This document shows, piece by piece, positions 26,775 to 35,605 of a stretch of DNA of 64,000 bases. Within the stretch, counting starts at the first letter, position 1. Every line of letters starts with the position of its first letter. The stretch is from Stenomitos rutilans HA7619-LM2 (lineage in GTDB: Bacteria; Cyanobacteriota; Cyanobacteriia; Leptolyngbyales; Leptolyngbyaceae). The position numbers were made by a program, and so were the translations under genes. The DNA lies in assembly GCA_019358945.1 (NCBI GenBank), contig JAHHIE010000030.1, positions 1 to 64,000 on the forward strand, given 5' to 3'. The notes below the pieces were generated by a model, which saw only the letters and a list, made by a program, of their open reading frames with translations, was not told where the DNA came from and ran no database searches.

Positions 26775-27245
26775 TCACATTCGAGCCAGTGCAGCAAGTT
26801 GGATAGTTTCGGGGTCAAATTGGTGTTGCTCGTTTAGTATCCAACTGCGACAGTCGATCGCAGTGCCTTGCTCAACGGAGACAATCAGGTAAGAGTATTG
26901 TGACCAGGCGATCGCGCGATCGCACTCTGAAGGGATTGCTGGATGGTCAGGATGGGAATGATAAATGCCAATAATATCCAAATCGCGCTGATGTGCTTCG
27001 CGCATGGCTGCTAGCGAATCTTCCGGCGCAATCCAATAACGACGAGTCTTCGTCAAGCCTTCTCGATCGTTGAGGACAGTGGCCACATCTTGATCCCACG
27101 CGTTGGGTGTTGTGTAAACCTCATGCACGACCTTCTCATCAGCGGCGATCGTGCCCAACAGCAAACCACAGCACTCTTCGGGATAGGTGCGATCAGCGTG
27201 GGCTTGAATGGCCTGCAAGTGGTCAGGGTGAAGCGTTAAGGACAC
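26775..27245 (-). CDS. JAMM/Mov34 family metalloprotease (Mec-like)
   Basis: Zinc peptidase of 156 residues. The JAMM motif is complete: Glu in PEECCGLLLG (23 or 24), His96 and His98 in YHSHPDH, Ser106 and Asp109 in PSECDRA. Bacterial members such as Mec trim residues from the C-terminus of sulfur-carrier proteins so that the E1-like enzyme can load them. The moeB-rhodanese gene lies immediately downstream on the same strand, fitting that role. The start is GTG 27245, preceded by GAGG; no ATG gives a better length. Confidence 0.9.
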   Translation of the reverse strand: MSLTLHPDHLQAIQAHADRTYPEECCGLLLGTIAADEKVVHEVYTTPNAWDQDVATVLNDREGLTKTRRYWIAPEDSLAAMREAHQRDLDIIGIYHSHPDHPAIPSECDRAIAWSQYSYLIVSVEQGTAIDCRSWILNEQHQFDPETIQLAALARM

Positions 27246-27322
27246 AAAAGCCTCGATCGTTGCATTACAGACTATCTATTCTAGGACAGGATTACTCTAG
27301 ATATGTGAGTTGTCTAAAATGC

Positions 27323-27745
27323 TTAAGCAACGGCTGGCTTTGGTTGCCCTTGCAACTGACAAAGTGCTTTCAATGTTTGCAGGAGTTGTAAGGCACGATC
27401 GGGTTCAAAAAGGTGCAGCGTTGGCATTAACTGATAGGTTGGTGTACTCCCCTGTCGCAAAGACACAAACTGATAGTCTGTACCATTTGTAATCCAGCCC
27501 CATACTGAGTCTTGATGCATCAAACTCTGATGTGCATAGGTGAGCAGTTGGGGTAGCCCAGGCGTTAATGAGATGGAGCTATTCTTCACCTCAATGATCA
27601 AAATCCCAAACGGCTTACCCTCTCGCGGTGCGGCTTTATTGATCGCCAGAATGTCAAACCGCCCAGTAGTGTAAGTGTCTTCATCATCGACTGTGATACG
27701 TGCGATCGCCTCTTCTAGATGCAGCTCAACCGGAAATCGAATGAG
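27323..27745 (-). pseudogene. 5'-truncated PD-(D/E)XK nuclease-like gene
   Basis: The minus-strand reading frame encodes the C-terminal part of a cyanobacterial restriction-endonuclease-like family: GRFDILAINKA, then ILIIEVKNSS (the D...ExK core), QLLTYAHQSL, VWGWITNGTDYQFV and a C-terminal helix. Homologues I know have about 60-90 further residues before this point. Here the frame runs on to 27808, but the first 20 or so residues are the antisense of a WD40 coding sequence, so the true homology stops near 27745. The gene has probably lost its 5' end by recombination. The GTG at 27808 may still give a product but no normal N-terminus. Confidence 0.7.
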
Positions 27746-28335
27746 ATTACCTTGGCGAGTGGTAGCGCCGATGGCACCATCAAGCTGTGGCACTGGCAAA
27801 CCGGACACTGCCTCAATACTCTACAGGGCCATAGTAGCTGGGTTTGGTCAGTGGCATTCCATCCACAAAGACCACTCTTAGCCAGTGGCAGCTACGATCG
27901 TACGATCAAACTTTGGGATCTGGATGCAGGCAAATGTATCCAAACTCTAGAAGAGCATACAGCTCCTGTCATCTCGGTTGCCTTTAGTTCCAATGGCAAA
28001 TGGCTGTTAAAACTGGTAAGTGCGCTCAGGTACTGAAAGGACATACCGACTTAGTTTCAACAATGATGTGCCAATTGAACGTGCCTGCAAAGGACAGTGG
28101 CAATCAAGCCGATGCAGATTCCCCAAAAGTCGTCCCACTGCAATCCACCTCATCCCTCTTTAGCGGCAGTTTTGACGAGACAATCAAACGTTGGAGCCTT
28201 GAAACACTATTGTGCCAATCAACCTTAAGAGTACCGCGCCCCTATGAGGGTATGAATATCAGCCATAGCATCGGACTCAACGAAGCTCAAAGAATGACTC
28301 TGAGGGCTTTAGGAGCCGTTAGCGATAAAATATAA
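27741..28335 (+). pseudogene. WD40-repeat gene remnant, truncated and frameshifted
   Basis: On the plus strand WD40 repeats are legible: LASGSADGTIKLWHWQTGH, LASGSYDRTIKLWDLDAGK and the start of a third, AFSSNGKWL. The frame then breaks near 28005-28010 and continues in another frame as VKTGKCAQVLKGHTDLV, with part of a repeat missing, followed by LFSGSFDETIKRWSLETL. There is no start region; the 5' side abuts the truncated nuclease-like gene at about 27745. This is the 3' part of a large WD40 protein with an internal deletion, likely dead. Confidence 0.8.
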
Positions 28336-28522
28336 CTTTTTCTTATGAGAAGGGCTTGAACTTTTGGCAACGGGTTGCTCTAGATTTAGACTTTCGGCAA
28401 ATGGATGGCTGAACCAAGTAGAAAACGGCTGCGATTGCTCAACGGAAGAATCGGTATTTCAGGTTGACCTGCGGCAAAAGGATGCCTTATTAGACGGCAA
28501 AGGCTTGGCTTAAGTCACAGTT

Positions 28523-29824
28523 TTAGTGAGCCGCTGTTAAAGCATCGCTCGGTGTACTACGCCCTAAGAGCACCGCCTCGATCGCCCGTCCCAATTGTTC
28601 TGAGATGCGATTATAGCTAGAGAAAATCGGGCGCGATCGTCCGTAAGGAGCCTGTGACAAAAAGACATCCACAACGGGTTGCTTTGCTTTGTAGTCCTGA
28701 TAAGCTTTGCTTTGCCGAGATTTTAGATTTGTGGGCAAGTACCCCGTTGCGATCGCCCACTGCGTTTGAAACAGCTCACTCATCACATATGCTGCAAAAA
28801 TTCGGGCCGCCTGTTCGCGTTCAGGCGTGGTTTTAAGCAAAAACAGGTTTTCACCCCCGATCGCCGTTGCCTGAGTCACCTGGCTGGGAATCGGTAACAC
28901 TCCAAAGTCTACCCCCGTCTGCTCAAGCTGTCCTAGCGTCCAGGGTCCCGATAGCTGCATAGCAACTCTACCCGCCAGAAACCCATCCAGCTCATAACCC
29001 CGTTCCGGCGTAGATAGTTCAACCGAACCATCATCAATTAAATCACGCCAAAATTGCAGAGCCGCGATCGCGCCATCGCTCACCAAGCTGGTTGAAGCTT
29101 GAGACTTGAACGCTTGGACACTTTTCCCCTGCTCCCCTTGCACCCTCACACCCTCTCCTCCCTCCAGCGATCCTCCACCGCTCCACAAAAACGGGAGCCA
29201 CATAAACACCGTCCACTCGCCTTTGCCTAAAGGAAGCAACATGCCGTGCTGGTCAATCCGTCCATCCCCATCTATATCGCGCGTAAGCCGGCGGGCAACC
29301 TGGCGAAACTCTGCCCACGTCTTAGGTAGAGCGTTGATTCCCGCTGCTCGAAACAGGCTAGGGCGGTAGTAGACGCCAACGTTGTTAGTGCCAAAGGGAA
29401 TCGACCAGAGATGGTCTTCAAGCGCCATACTCTCAAGGAGGGTGGGATCAAGCTGTTGTCGTAGAGGTGAGACGTTAAACCAATCCTCTAAGGGACGGAT
29501 CGCCTCAAGTTCAACCAATTGACCTGTCAGCAATGGTGAATACCAGAGCAAATCGGGAGCCGCATTGCCCACGATCGCCGCCAAGATTTTGGGCAATTGC
29601 TGGTCACTCTGCCCAACGTAAAGGGACTCTACATGAATCGTCGGATGCTCAAGATTAAACTGGTCTACTAACTGCTGTAATACAGCTCGATTGGAGGGTG
29701 GATTGACTCCTTGCCACAGAGTCAGGCGCGTGGTGTTAGGCATTACCACAGTAGACTGACAGCCAGGTAAGACAAGCAAACAGAAACACAAGAAACACCC
29801 TGCTAAATAACGATGAATTTGCAT
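28523..29824 (-). CDS. Sugar ABC transporter substrate-binding lipoprotein (family 1)
   Basis: Periplasmic solute-binding lipoprotein of 433 residues. A signal peptide ends in the lipobox LPGC (Cys22). The family-1 pattern is clear: RLTLWQGVNPPSNRAVLQQL, APDLLWYSPLLTGQLVELEA, NNVGVYYRPSLFRAAGI, LPKTWAEFRQVARRLTRDIDGDG-type block and WTLGQLEQTGVDFGVLPIP. It probably binds a sugar or related polyol. A repeated acidic/Gly insertion near residues 215-245 is low in complexity. No permease or ATPase gene lies beside it. The ATG start at 29824 is well placed for the signal peptide. Confidence 0.9.
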   Translation of the reverse strand: MQIHRYLAGCFLCFCLLVLPGCQSTVVMPNTTRLTLWQGVNPPSNRAVLQQLVDQFNLEHPTIHVESLYVGQSDQQLPKILAAIVGNAAPDLLWYSPLLTGQLVELEAIRPLEDWFNVSPLRQQLDPTLLESMALEDHLWSIPFGTNNVGVYYRPSLFRAAGINALPKTWAEFRQVARRLTRDIDGDGRIDQHGMLLPLGKGEWTVFMWLPFLWSGGGSLEGGEGVRVQGEQGKSVQAFKSQASTSLVSDGAIAALQFWRDLIDDGSVELSTPERGYELDGFLAGRVAMQLSGPWTLGQLEQTGVDFGVLPIPSQVTQATAIGGENLFLLKTTPEREQAARIFAAYVMSELFQTQWAIATGYLPTNLKSRQSKAYQDYKAKQPVVDVFLSQAPYGRSRPIFSSYNRISEQLGRAIEAVLLGRSTPSDALTAAH

Positions 29825-29874
29825 GCTTGACCTGCGTCTCCTTCTATACTCATCTTCCCCTATTGAAAATCACT

Positions 29875-30783
29875 TTAGAGTATGTTCGATCGAGACTCAG
29901 AGCTGGCTTTTTGCTGCTGCCGCTGCATCGCCTCACCGATCGTGACATTCAACTGAGCACCAATCAGCATCATCAGCGAACTGAGATAGAGCCATAGCAG
30001 CAAGACAATCACGGCCCCGATCGCTCCATAAGCGCGGTTGTAGCTCCCAAAATGGGAAACGTAAAAGCGAAACAGGCCCGAAAGCAAGGCCCAGCAAACG
30101 GCTGCTACAACAGCGCCTGGAAGAATCGGCGTTCCAGCCGTCCAGCGACTTGGCCCATAGCGGTAAATAAACCCGCAGGCAAGAGCAATGATGCCCAACG
30201 CCACAGGCCAAGTAAACAGCCGCCACACCGCGAGGAGTCCTGGTTGCAAGGTACCACTGCTTTGTGCCACGACCTGCACAATAAAGTCACTGATAAAAAC
30301 CAGTACAGACGCAAAAATCAGCAATTGAATGGTACCCAGCGTTAACCCTAACGACACCAGCTTTGCCTTCCAAAAAGGGCGTACTTTATGCAATGGCACC
30401 TGATAAATCTGATCAAGCGCGATCATCGCCGCACTGAGCACCCCCGAAGCGGCCCATAGCGCCACAATGAAGCTGACAGAAAAAAGCCCCTGATTCCGTT
30501 GCGTACCAATTTCGCCAATAAAGTTTTGAATGAGCGTCAGCGCATCTTGTGGCGCTATGCGGCTCACCTGGCTGGCAAGGTCTTGAAACGTGGCTTGAGA
30601 AAACCCAATCAGGCCGATCGCTGTCAGCAGCGCCAAGATACCAGGAAACAATGCCAACATCGCATTGTATGCCATCTCCGACGCAAGACCAGGCAACCGT
30701 TGCTGACCAGTCCGCTTAAAAATCTCATGTAGCGTGACTGGCGTGAGATACCGAAAAAAGCGGAAGAAGCGAATCTTCAACAT
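29875..30783 (-). CDS. YihY/BrkB family inner-membrane protein
   Basis: Integral membrane protein of about 302 residues with six hydrophobic segments. Family marks include LASEMAYNAMLALFPGILALL near the N-terminus, LWAASGVLSAAMIALDQIY in the middle, RYGPSRW and the C-terminal GAIGAVIVLLLWLYLSSLMMLIGAQLN region. The family (formerly annotated ribonuclease BN) has unclear function; export or envelope roles have been suggested. I use ATG 30783; in-frame TTG or ATG codons up to 30828 would add 15 residues with no ribosome site. Confidence 0.88.
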   Translation of the reverse strand: MLKIRFFRFFRYLTPVTLHEIFKRTGQQRLPGLASEMAYNAMLALFPGILALLTAIGLIGFSQATFQDLASQVSRIAPQDALTLIQNFIGEIGTQRNQGLFSVSFIVALWAASGVLSAAMIALDQIYQVPLHKVRPFWKAKLVSLGLTLGTIQLLIFASVLVFISDFIVQVVAQSSGTLQPGLLAVWRLFTWPVALGIIALACGFIYRYGPSRWTAGTPILPGAVVAAVCWALLSGLFRFYVSHFGSYNRAYGAIGAVIVLLLWLYLSSLMMLIGAQLNVTIGEAMQRQQQKASSESRSNIL

Positions 30784-30969
30784 AGCTGAAAGCTGACAGC
30801 GGTGAGCCATCCACACGTCTGATGACAACGAATTTGTTTCATTATCCCAAACGTTACACTCCTTACGCTTTTTAGCTGTGGATTACGCCTTTGCGTGTAA
30901 GATTCAGTGCAGGAATTTTGCCGCAAACAATTAAACCTCGTGCTTTGAATTTGAAGAGGACAATGATCA

Positions 30970-31596
30970 ATGAAAACATCGATGAAACGACTCGTATCTT
31001 TCCAACTATCTGCTGGTGCAATGGTGGCTGCAATCACAGCGATGAGCATCAGCATTCCCGCTTTCGGCGCTGACCCCAGCCCGACTGCTGCACCCACAAG
31101 CCAACCCGCACCCACCAGCCAGCCAGCCGCTCCCGCTCAAGGCTCATTGATTGGGCAATGCCGCGCCGTCAACAAAAAAGTTTCTGTTTACAAGCAAGCC
31201 ACCACCACAAGCGCTGTGGTTAGCACCCTCAACGCTGAAACCAAAGTGACTCTAGCAGACAACGGTAGCAGTGGCTTTATCGGCATCAGTAGCCCTGTTA
31301 GCGGCTATTTGCAGACAGCAAGCCTTAAACCGTGCAGTGGAACAACCCCCCCTACAGGCAACACGTGCCGTCGTGTCATGCAACCCTTGGGCTTAGCCAT
31401 CCGCAGAGAGGCGACGCCCGATTCTGCCACCGTTGGCGGTGTAGCGAATTTAGAGCGTGTTGATTTGTCCACTACGCCAGCCACCTCGAAACGAGGTCCC
31501 GATGGTCGTAACTGGGTACAGATTGCGAAACCAACGGCCGGTTGGGTCTCCAATGGCTTCCCTGGTGGCAGCAGCAATTTGGTGCTTTGCCCCTAG
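30970..31596 (+). CDS. Secreted protein with two SH3-like domains
   Basis: Exported 208-residue protein. The signal peptide (basic start, hydrophobic core, SIPAFGA end) is followed by a Pro/Thr/Ala/Gln linker (about 35-58). Two bacterial SH3-like units follow, each bracketed by cysteines: about 62-118 (GQCRAV to KPCSG) and about 128-207 (NTCRRV to VLCP), suggesting one disulfide per unit. The strand pattern with VSVYKQATTTSAVVSTLN and LAIRREATPDSATVGGV fits SH3_3 domains, which bind peptidoglycan or proteins. It is divergent from the YihY-type gene. No catalytic domain is attached. Confidence 0.8.
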   Translation: MKTSMKRLVSFQLSAGAMVAAITAMSISIPAFGADPSPTAAPTSQPAPTSQPAAPAQGSLIGQCRAVNKKVSVYKQATTTSAVVSTLNAETKVTLADNGSSGFIGISSPVSGYLQTASLKPCSGTTPPTGNTCRRVMQPLGLAIRREATPDSATVGGVANLERVDLSTTPATSKRGPDGRNWVQIAKPTAGWVSNGFPGGSSNLVLCP

Positions 31597-31721
31597 AGTT
31601 GTTGCTGAGCATGTGCTTCCGTTGTCATGACTCTAATCAGTAGGGCGATCGCGCCTCACCTTGTCTAATCAGCGGCTTCAAAACGGCACTAATTCGGTGG
31701 TGTGAGCAATGGAATCAAAAC

Positions 31722-31765
31722 GGGTGCAGGGTATCTCCCTCGACAGGGAAAGTACTCTCGCACCC
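31722..31765. repeat. Imperfect hairpin in the gap after the SH3 protein gene
   Basis: GGGTGC (31722-31727) pairs with GCACCC (31760-31765), and an inner CCCT/AGGG pair flanks a CGAC loop. There is no T-run, so it may be a structured transcript end rather than a classical terminator. Confidence 0.5.
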
Positions 31766-31808
31766 TGTTCTACTATGCTAGAACCTCTTCTCTAGAGCCT
31801 TTCATCGC

Positions 31809-32726
31809 GTGTCTCACATCTTTATTCAAATTGCTAGCTATCGTGACCCAGAATTAACGGCTACGGTCAAGGATGCTATTCAAAAGGCGGTTTACCCACA
31901 GAATTTGTCCTTTGGCATTGTCTGGCAGGGGAAGCCAGGAATTGATCCTCTCCCAGTAGAGTATTTATCCTGTTGTCGTCTATTGTTAGTGGACGCCGAT
32001 CGCAGCCGTGGCGTGTGTTGGGCGCGATCGAAAACTCAGTCACTTTGGGATGGTGAGCCTTACACCCTTCAAATTGATAGCCACATGCGCTTTGTGCATG
32101 GTTGGGATGAATTGCTGCTGCACATGCTGATGCATTGCCCTAGTGCCAAGCCGTTACTCACGGCCTACCCACCTGCCTACACCCCACCCAATCACTTACA
32201 TCCTGGCGAACCCACACGGCTGGTGGCCTCTCACTTTACAGAACAAGGTATTTTGAGCCTAGCTAGTGGTGCCAGCCTGTGCTACGACATAAAACCACAG
32301 CTCGGCATGTTTATAGCAGCAGGCTTCTGGTTTGCCCCCTCCCAAATGCTTCAGGACGTTCCCTACGATCCACAGCTTTATTTTCAAGGAGAGGAAATCA
32401 ATCTAGCAGTCAGAGCTTGGACTCATGGTTGGGACATCTACCATCCCAATCAGGTCACTTGCTATCACGAATATACCCGCCCTGGCAAGCCGAGACATTG
32501 GGAAGAGCATGATTACTGGTGGCGGCTCGATCAAGTGGCCCATCAGCGCTTAAAGCACCTTTTGCAAATTGAAGCATCAAGCCAGATCAGCCTCGATCGC
32601 TATGGGTTAGGCACACAGCGAAGTCTGAGTAGCTATGAGCAGTTCAGCGGCGTTGACTTCCAACGTCAACAGTTAACCGCTGGTGCCAGAAGTGGACAGC
32701 CATTATTCGGTCAGTATTTCTTCTAA
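31809..32726 (+). CDS. GlcNAc-transferase-type glycosyltransferase (GT60-like)
   Basis: Cytoplasmic glycosyltransferase of 305 residues resembling the family of UDP-GlcNAc:polypeptide transferases. Marks are IFIQIASYRDPELTATVKDA at the N-terminus, the metal-binding acid in QIDSHMRFVHGWDE, a central GFWFAPSQML and GEEINLAVRAWTHGWDIY, typical of this group. Donor and acceptor in this organism are unknown. The start is GTG 31809; the next in-frame ATG would delete the first conserved motif. It is followed by a long gap and then a second, unrelated glycosyltransferase gene. Confidence 0.85.
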   Translation: MSHIFIQIASYRDPELTATVKDAIQKAVYPQNLSFGIVWQGKPGIDPLPVEYLSCCRLLLVDADRSRGVCWARSKTQSLWDGEPYTLQIDSHMRFVHGWDELLLHMLMHCPSAKPLLTAYPPAYTPPNHLHPGEPTRLVASHFTEQGILSLASGASLCYDIKPQLGMFIAAGFWFAPSQMLQDVPYDPQLYFQGEEINLAVRAWTHGWDIYHPNQVTCYHEYTRPGKPRHWEEHDYWWRLDQVAHQRLKHLLQIEASSQISLDRYGLGTQRSLSSYEQFSGVDFQRQQLTAGARSGQPLFGQYFF

Positions 32727-33355
32727 CAGCAAATCTACTCACTATATCTCCACTGCGGCCTTTCACAAATAACGAAATGGATACAATGAAAGTGAACCTG
32801 CTGGATGGGCTAACCGCTGACTGCTAACCGCCTTGAAAGAGCATTAGCTTAATGCAAGCTCTACTTAACTAATGCTTTGCCTAACACTTTACCTAATGCT
32901 TTTCGTCAGGTAATGGCCTTATTTAAAGCTTAGAACAAGCTACCTCTAAATTCACGAATCCCACTGCTAATGTTCTGTTATTTATGTCAGTGGAAATTGC
33001 CGAGGCATAGAGCCGCTGATTTTGGTTTCTAAGCAAAATAGACTTATCGTAAAGATAATGTAAGCTCAAAACAAGCAACCTTTTTATTTAAGGTGAAGAT
33101 ACAACAAAGACTCTATCAACAGCTGTATTGATTGGTTTATTTTCTTAGCTACAGAGCCAATTCGTTAAGGGTTAGTTGCTGGAAGTCCTTCAACGGTGCC
33201 TCCTTACATCATGAAAACCCAACCGTTGTGCCCGGTAACACGCATTGAGTTTTGAAACCGCTTGATTGAACCTCCCCCATCGCCCTGGCTTGCCCCTACA
33301 TTCACCTGTTATCGCCCTGCCAAAGAAAACGTACATCTCTAGCACATCATTGGTT
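32727..33355. other. Long intergenic region with short repeats
   Basis: About 630 bp without a convincing gene. It contains heptad repeats at 32809-32832 and a run of imperfect copies of TAATGCTTT / CTAACACTTTACCTAATGCTTTT around 32870-32910, then A+T-rich sequence to about 33170. No tRNA or terminator was recognised. The frame from 33266 is the upstream extension of the next gene. Confidence 0.5.
32809..32832 (+). repeat. 7-bp tandem repeats (GCTGACT family)
   Basis: GCTAACC, GCTGACT, GCTAACC and a partial GCC in exact 7-bp register. It is the same heptad family as at 13511 and 57660. Confidence 0.85.
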
Positions 33356-34378
33356 ATGACGAAACTACTTTCAATCGCCATTCCTACCTACAATCGAGCG
33401 CCCCAACTACAGATACAGCTTGCTTGGTTAGCACAAGAAATTAAGGGCTTTGAAGATGACTGCGAGATTACAGTCTATGACAACTGTTCGACTGATCATA
33501 CTCAAGCTATCATTCATGAGTGGCAGCAAGTGCTTGGTGAAGCGACTTTGAGGTCCGTTCGCAATCAGGAAAATATTGGTGGCATGAGAAATCTTGCCCT
33601 TTGTTTAAGTGATTCAAGCAGTCGCTTTACCTGGACGTTGGGTGACGATGATCCAATCGATGCGGGTACCGTTTCTTTCATCATTCAGACGCTTAAAAAG
33701 AATCCTGAGCTTGGCTTACTGTATTTGAACTACGCAGCTTACTATAAAACGCTCGATCAGTACAACCCCGATCTTTGGTTGCCAACTGATTTTGAGCAGA
33801 GCCCTGTTCCCGGTAAAGCAGCCTTTCAGCGCTGTATCGAGGGTCACTATACCGTAGGCGGTGTCATCTTTCTCTCCGCGACAATTTTCCGTACCGAACT
33901 TGCTCAGACAGCCCTGAAGATGTGGCCCGAAAGTGTCAAAAATTGGGGCGGCATGGCGTTTTGGACAGGCTATTGCGCGACTCAAGGTGATATTTTTGTC
34001 ACTCAAAACAAACACCTTGTTTGTATTTGTGGGGCAAGTCAGTGGGAAAGTGAGAAAAAGATCCACACTCGGTCATTAGCCAAAGATATCCCTGAAGTGT
34101 GTTGGAAGCTTCAAGAGATTGGTTATTCTCATCAAATGGCCCGGCGAGTCATTGCAAAGAGCCTGGGCAGCTACTTTTACTGGTGTCGTACAGACTTGTT
34201 GGGATACTTGCGCCCCTTCAAAGATTGGCCTTTAGAAATGGCAGCGGTCGGCGCGTTTATGATTGCTTCGTTGGGATCATCGGCCTTAGAAGCGAGCAAA
34301 CTTAGAGAGACGTCTGAACCAGTCGGGCGTTCTGAAATCGCTTACACCATTGCAACAGAGCGTGAGCAGTGGCGGTGA
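33356..34378 (+). CDS. Family 2 glycosyltransferase
   Basis: GT-A fold enzyme of 340 residues transferring a sugar from a nucleotide donor, probably for exopolysaccharide or lipopolysaccharide. Marks are LLSIAIPTYNRAPQLQIQL at the N-terminus, TVYDNCSTDHT, ENIGGMRNLALCL and the metal-binding DxD motif TLGDDDPID. ATG 33356 puts the first beta strand at the N-terminus as usual; a TTG at 33266 would add 30 atypical residues. A PhyH-like gene follows 126 bp later on the same strand. Confidence 0.87.
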   Translation: MTKLLSIAIPTYNRAPQLQIQLAWLAQEIKGFEDDCEITVYDNCSTDHTQAIIHEWQQVLGEATLRSVRNQENIGGMRNLALCLSDSSSRFTWTLGDDDPIDAGTVSFIIQTLKKNPELGLLYLNYAAYYKTLDQYNPDLWLPTDFEQSPVPGKAAFQRCIEGHYTVGGVIFLSATIFRTELAQTALKMWPESVKNWGGMAFWTGYCATQGDIFVTQNKHLVCICGASQWESEKKIHTRSLAKDIPEVCWKLQEIGYSHQMARRVIAKSLGSYFYWCRTDLLGYLRPFKDWPLEMAAVGAFMIASLGSSALEASKLRETSEPVGRSEIAYTIATEREQWR

Positions 34379-34504
34379 GCTTTATGCGATCGCCTACAGC
34401 CACTGGCTATCCCTTAATTTCATGCGAGAGCATTTTTGATCCTAAAGTTTCTTCCCTGTCTTTATCTGAATCGTTTTCCTGTTCACTTCAGTTAGTGTCA
34501 TTTC

Positions 34505-35398
34505 ATGCTGAACGTTATTCGTCGAAAAGTCGATCGCCTTTTGTCTGAAATCAAATACATGGGGGCACTCCGTCAGCATGCCAAAAAATTGCCCGCGCTC
34601 ACGGCACAAGATCGGCTCATTGCAGAGGCATGCCGCCAAGAGGGCGCTTTTGTAACATCGTTGGAAGGGTTGGGGCTACCCTTCACCACACCCATGCTGG
34701 AGGAAGCAGAAAAGCTCCTGGTTAAGATGCAAGCAGACCTGGCAAGCCGCACAGATCTGAGCACCTGGGGTACCACTGAAAATCCTGCTTACCCACAAAT
34801 TTTTACGGTGACCGACTTGCCTGCATTCAGCCAATGGGCGCAAAATCAACGATTGCTCAATATCATTGAAAGCTACATTGGGCTGCCCGTCGCGTTTCAG
34901 GGCGTGCATCTTCGGCGCGACTTCGCCAATGAGCATCCTGTTACTACTGAGTTCTGGCACCGAGATTTAGAAGATCGCCGTGTGATTAAGCTCTTTGTGT
35001 ATTTGTCAGATGTGGCAATAGAGACGGGGCCTTACGAGTATATTCCTCGCTCAAAAACGCCCGCTGCGATCGTCCGACGCATTCAAGCCAGCTTCGCCAA
35101 GCGCATTGAGACAAATCCCTATGACATGGGAATTACGGATGAAGAGATGGCTGCGATCGTCCCTCGTGCAGACTGGCATACCTGTGTCGGTGCCGCTGGA
35201 ACGGTGTTGTTTTCTGACCCCGTTGCCGTGTTTCATCATGGCAAATCTCGCACACAAGGACGATCGGCACTCTTCTTTGTCTACACAGCGCAAGATCCCT
35301 TAAGACCACAAGACTGCAAGCAGTATAGCGATCGGACCTATGCTCGACCAGAGCAATTCCAACCCCAAACGGAATCCTCAGTGCCAGCAATGCCATAA
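34505..35398 (+). CDS. Phytanoyl-CoA dioxygenase-like Fe(II)/2-oxoglutarate oxygenase
   Basis: Mononuclear iron oxygenase of the PhyH type, 297 residues. Iron ligands: His152 and Asp154 (FWHRDLED) and a distal His (244 or 245) in AVFHHGKSRTQGRSALFF, with Arg253 the probable 2-oxoglutarate anchor. The double-stranded beta-helix strands KLFVYLSD and GPYEYIPRSK lie between. Substrate unknown. The preceding glycosyltransferase gene on the same strand suggests, weakly, a modified glycan or natural product. A 15-bp perfect stem follows the stop. Confidence 0.85.
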   Translation: MLNVIRRKVDRLLSEIKYMGALRQHAKKLPALTAQDRLIAEACRQEGAFVTSLEGLGLPFTTPMLEEAEKLLVKMQADLASRTDLSTWGTTENPAYPQIFTVTDLPAFSQWAQNQRLLNIIESYIGLPVAFQGVHLRRDFANEHPVTTEFWHRDLEDRRVIKLFVYLSDVAIETGPYEYIPRSKTPAAIVRRIQASFAKRIETNPYDMGITDEEMAAIVPRADWHTCVGAAGTVLFSDPVAVFHHGKSRTQGRSALFFVYTAQDPLRPQDCKQYSDRTYARPEQFQPQTESSVPAMP

Positions 35399-35451
35399 AA
35401 ATGTCCCATAAACGAGACATCGAATATCAATTTAAATTTCCTGTCTTGCCG

Positions 35452-35495
35452 AGCCGTTGGTAGGGACGTTACATGTAAGATCCCTACCAACGGCT
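35452..35495. repeat. 44-bp palindrome, likely terminator or repetitive extragenic element
   Basis: Perfect 15-bp arms AGCCGTTGGTAGGGA (35452-35466) and TCCCTACCAACGGCT (35481-35495). The 14-base centre is itself partly palindromic (TTACATGTAA). TTTATT follows on the plus strand. It lies between convergent genes (PhyH-like and ccmO) and may terminate both. The core GTAGGGACGTTACATGTAA also looks like the ends of small mobile palindromes seen across cyanobacteria; that match is from memory. Confidence 0.75.
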
Positions 35496-35605
35496 TTATT
35501 GTGAAATCTACTTTAAATCGGTGTAACGTACCCAAAATCAGAAGTCAGAATTCCTCATAAGGTTGAACAATACTGCCTTCTGCCTTGTTGCGTCCCATGT
35601 TTAGC

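Noticed and set aside
27746..27808. N-terminal extension of the nuclease-like gene up to GTG 27808
   Set aside because: Its residues are the antisense of an obvious WD40 repeat, so it is not ancestral coding sequence.
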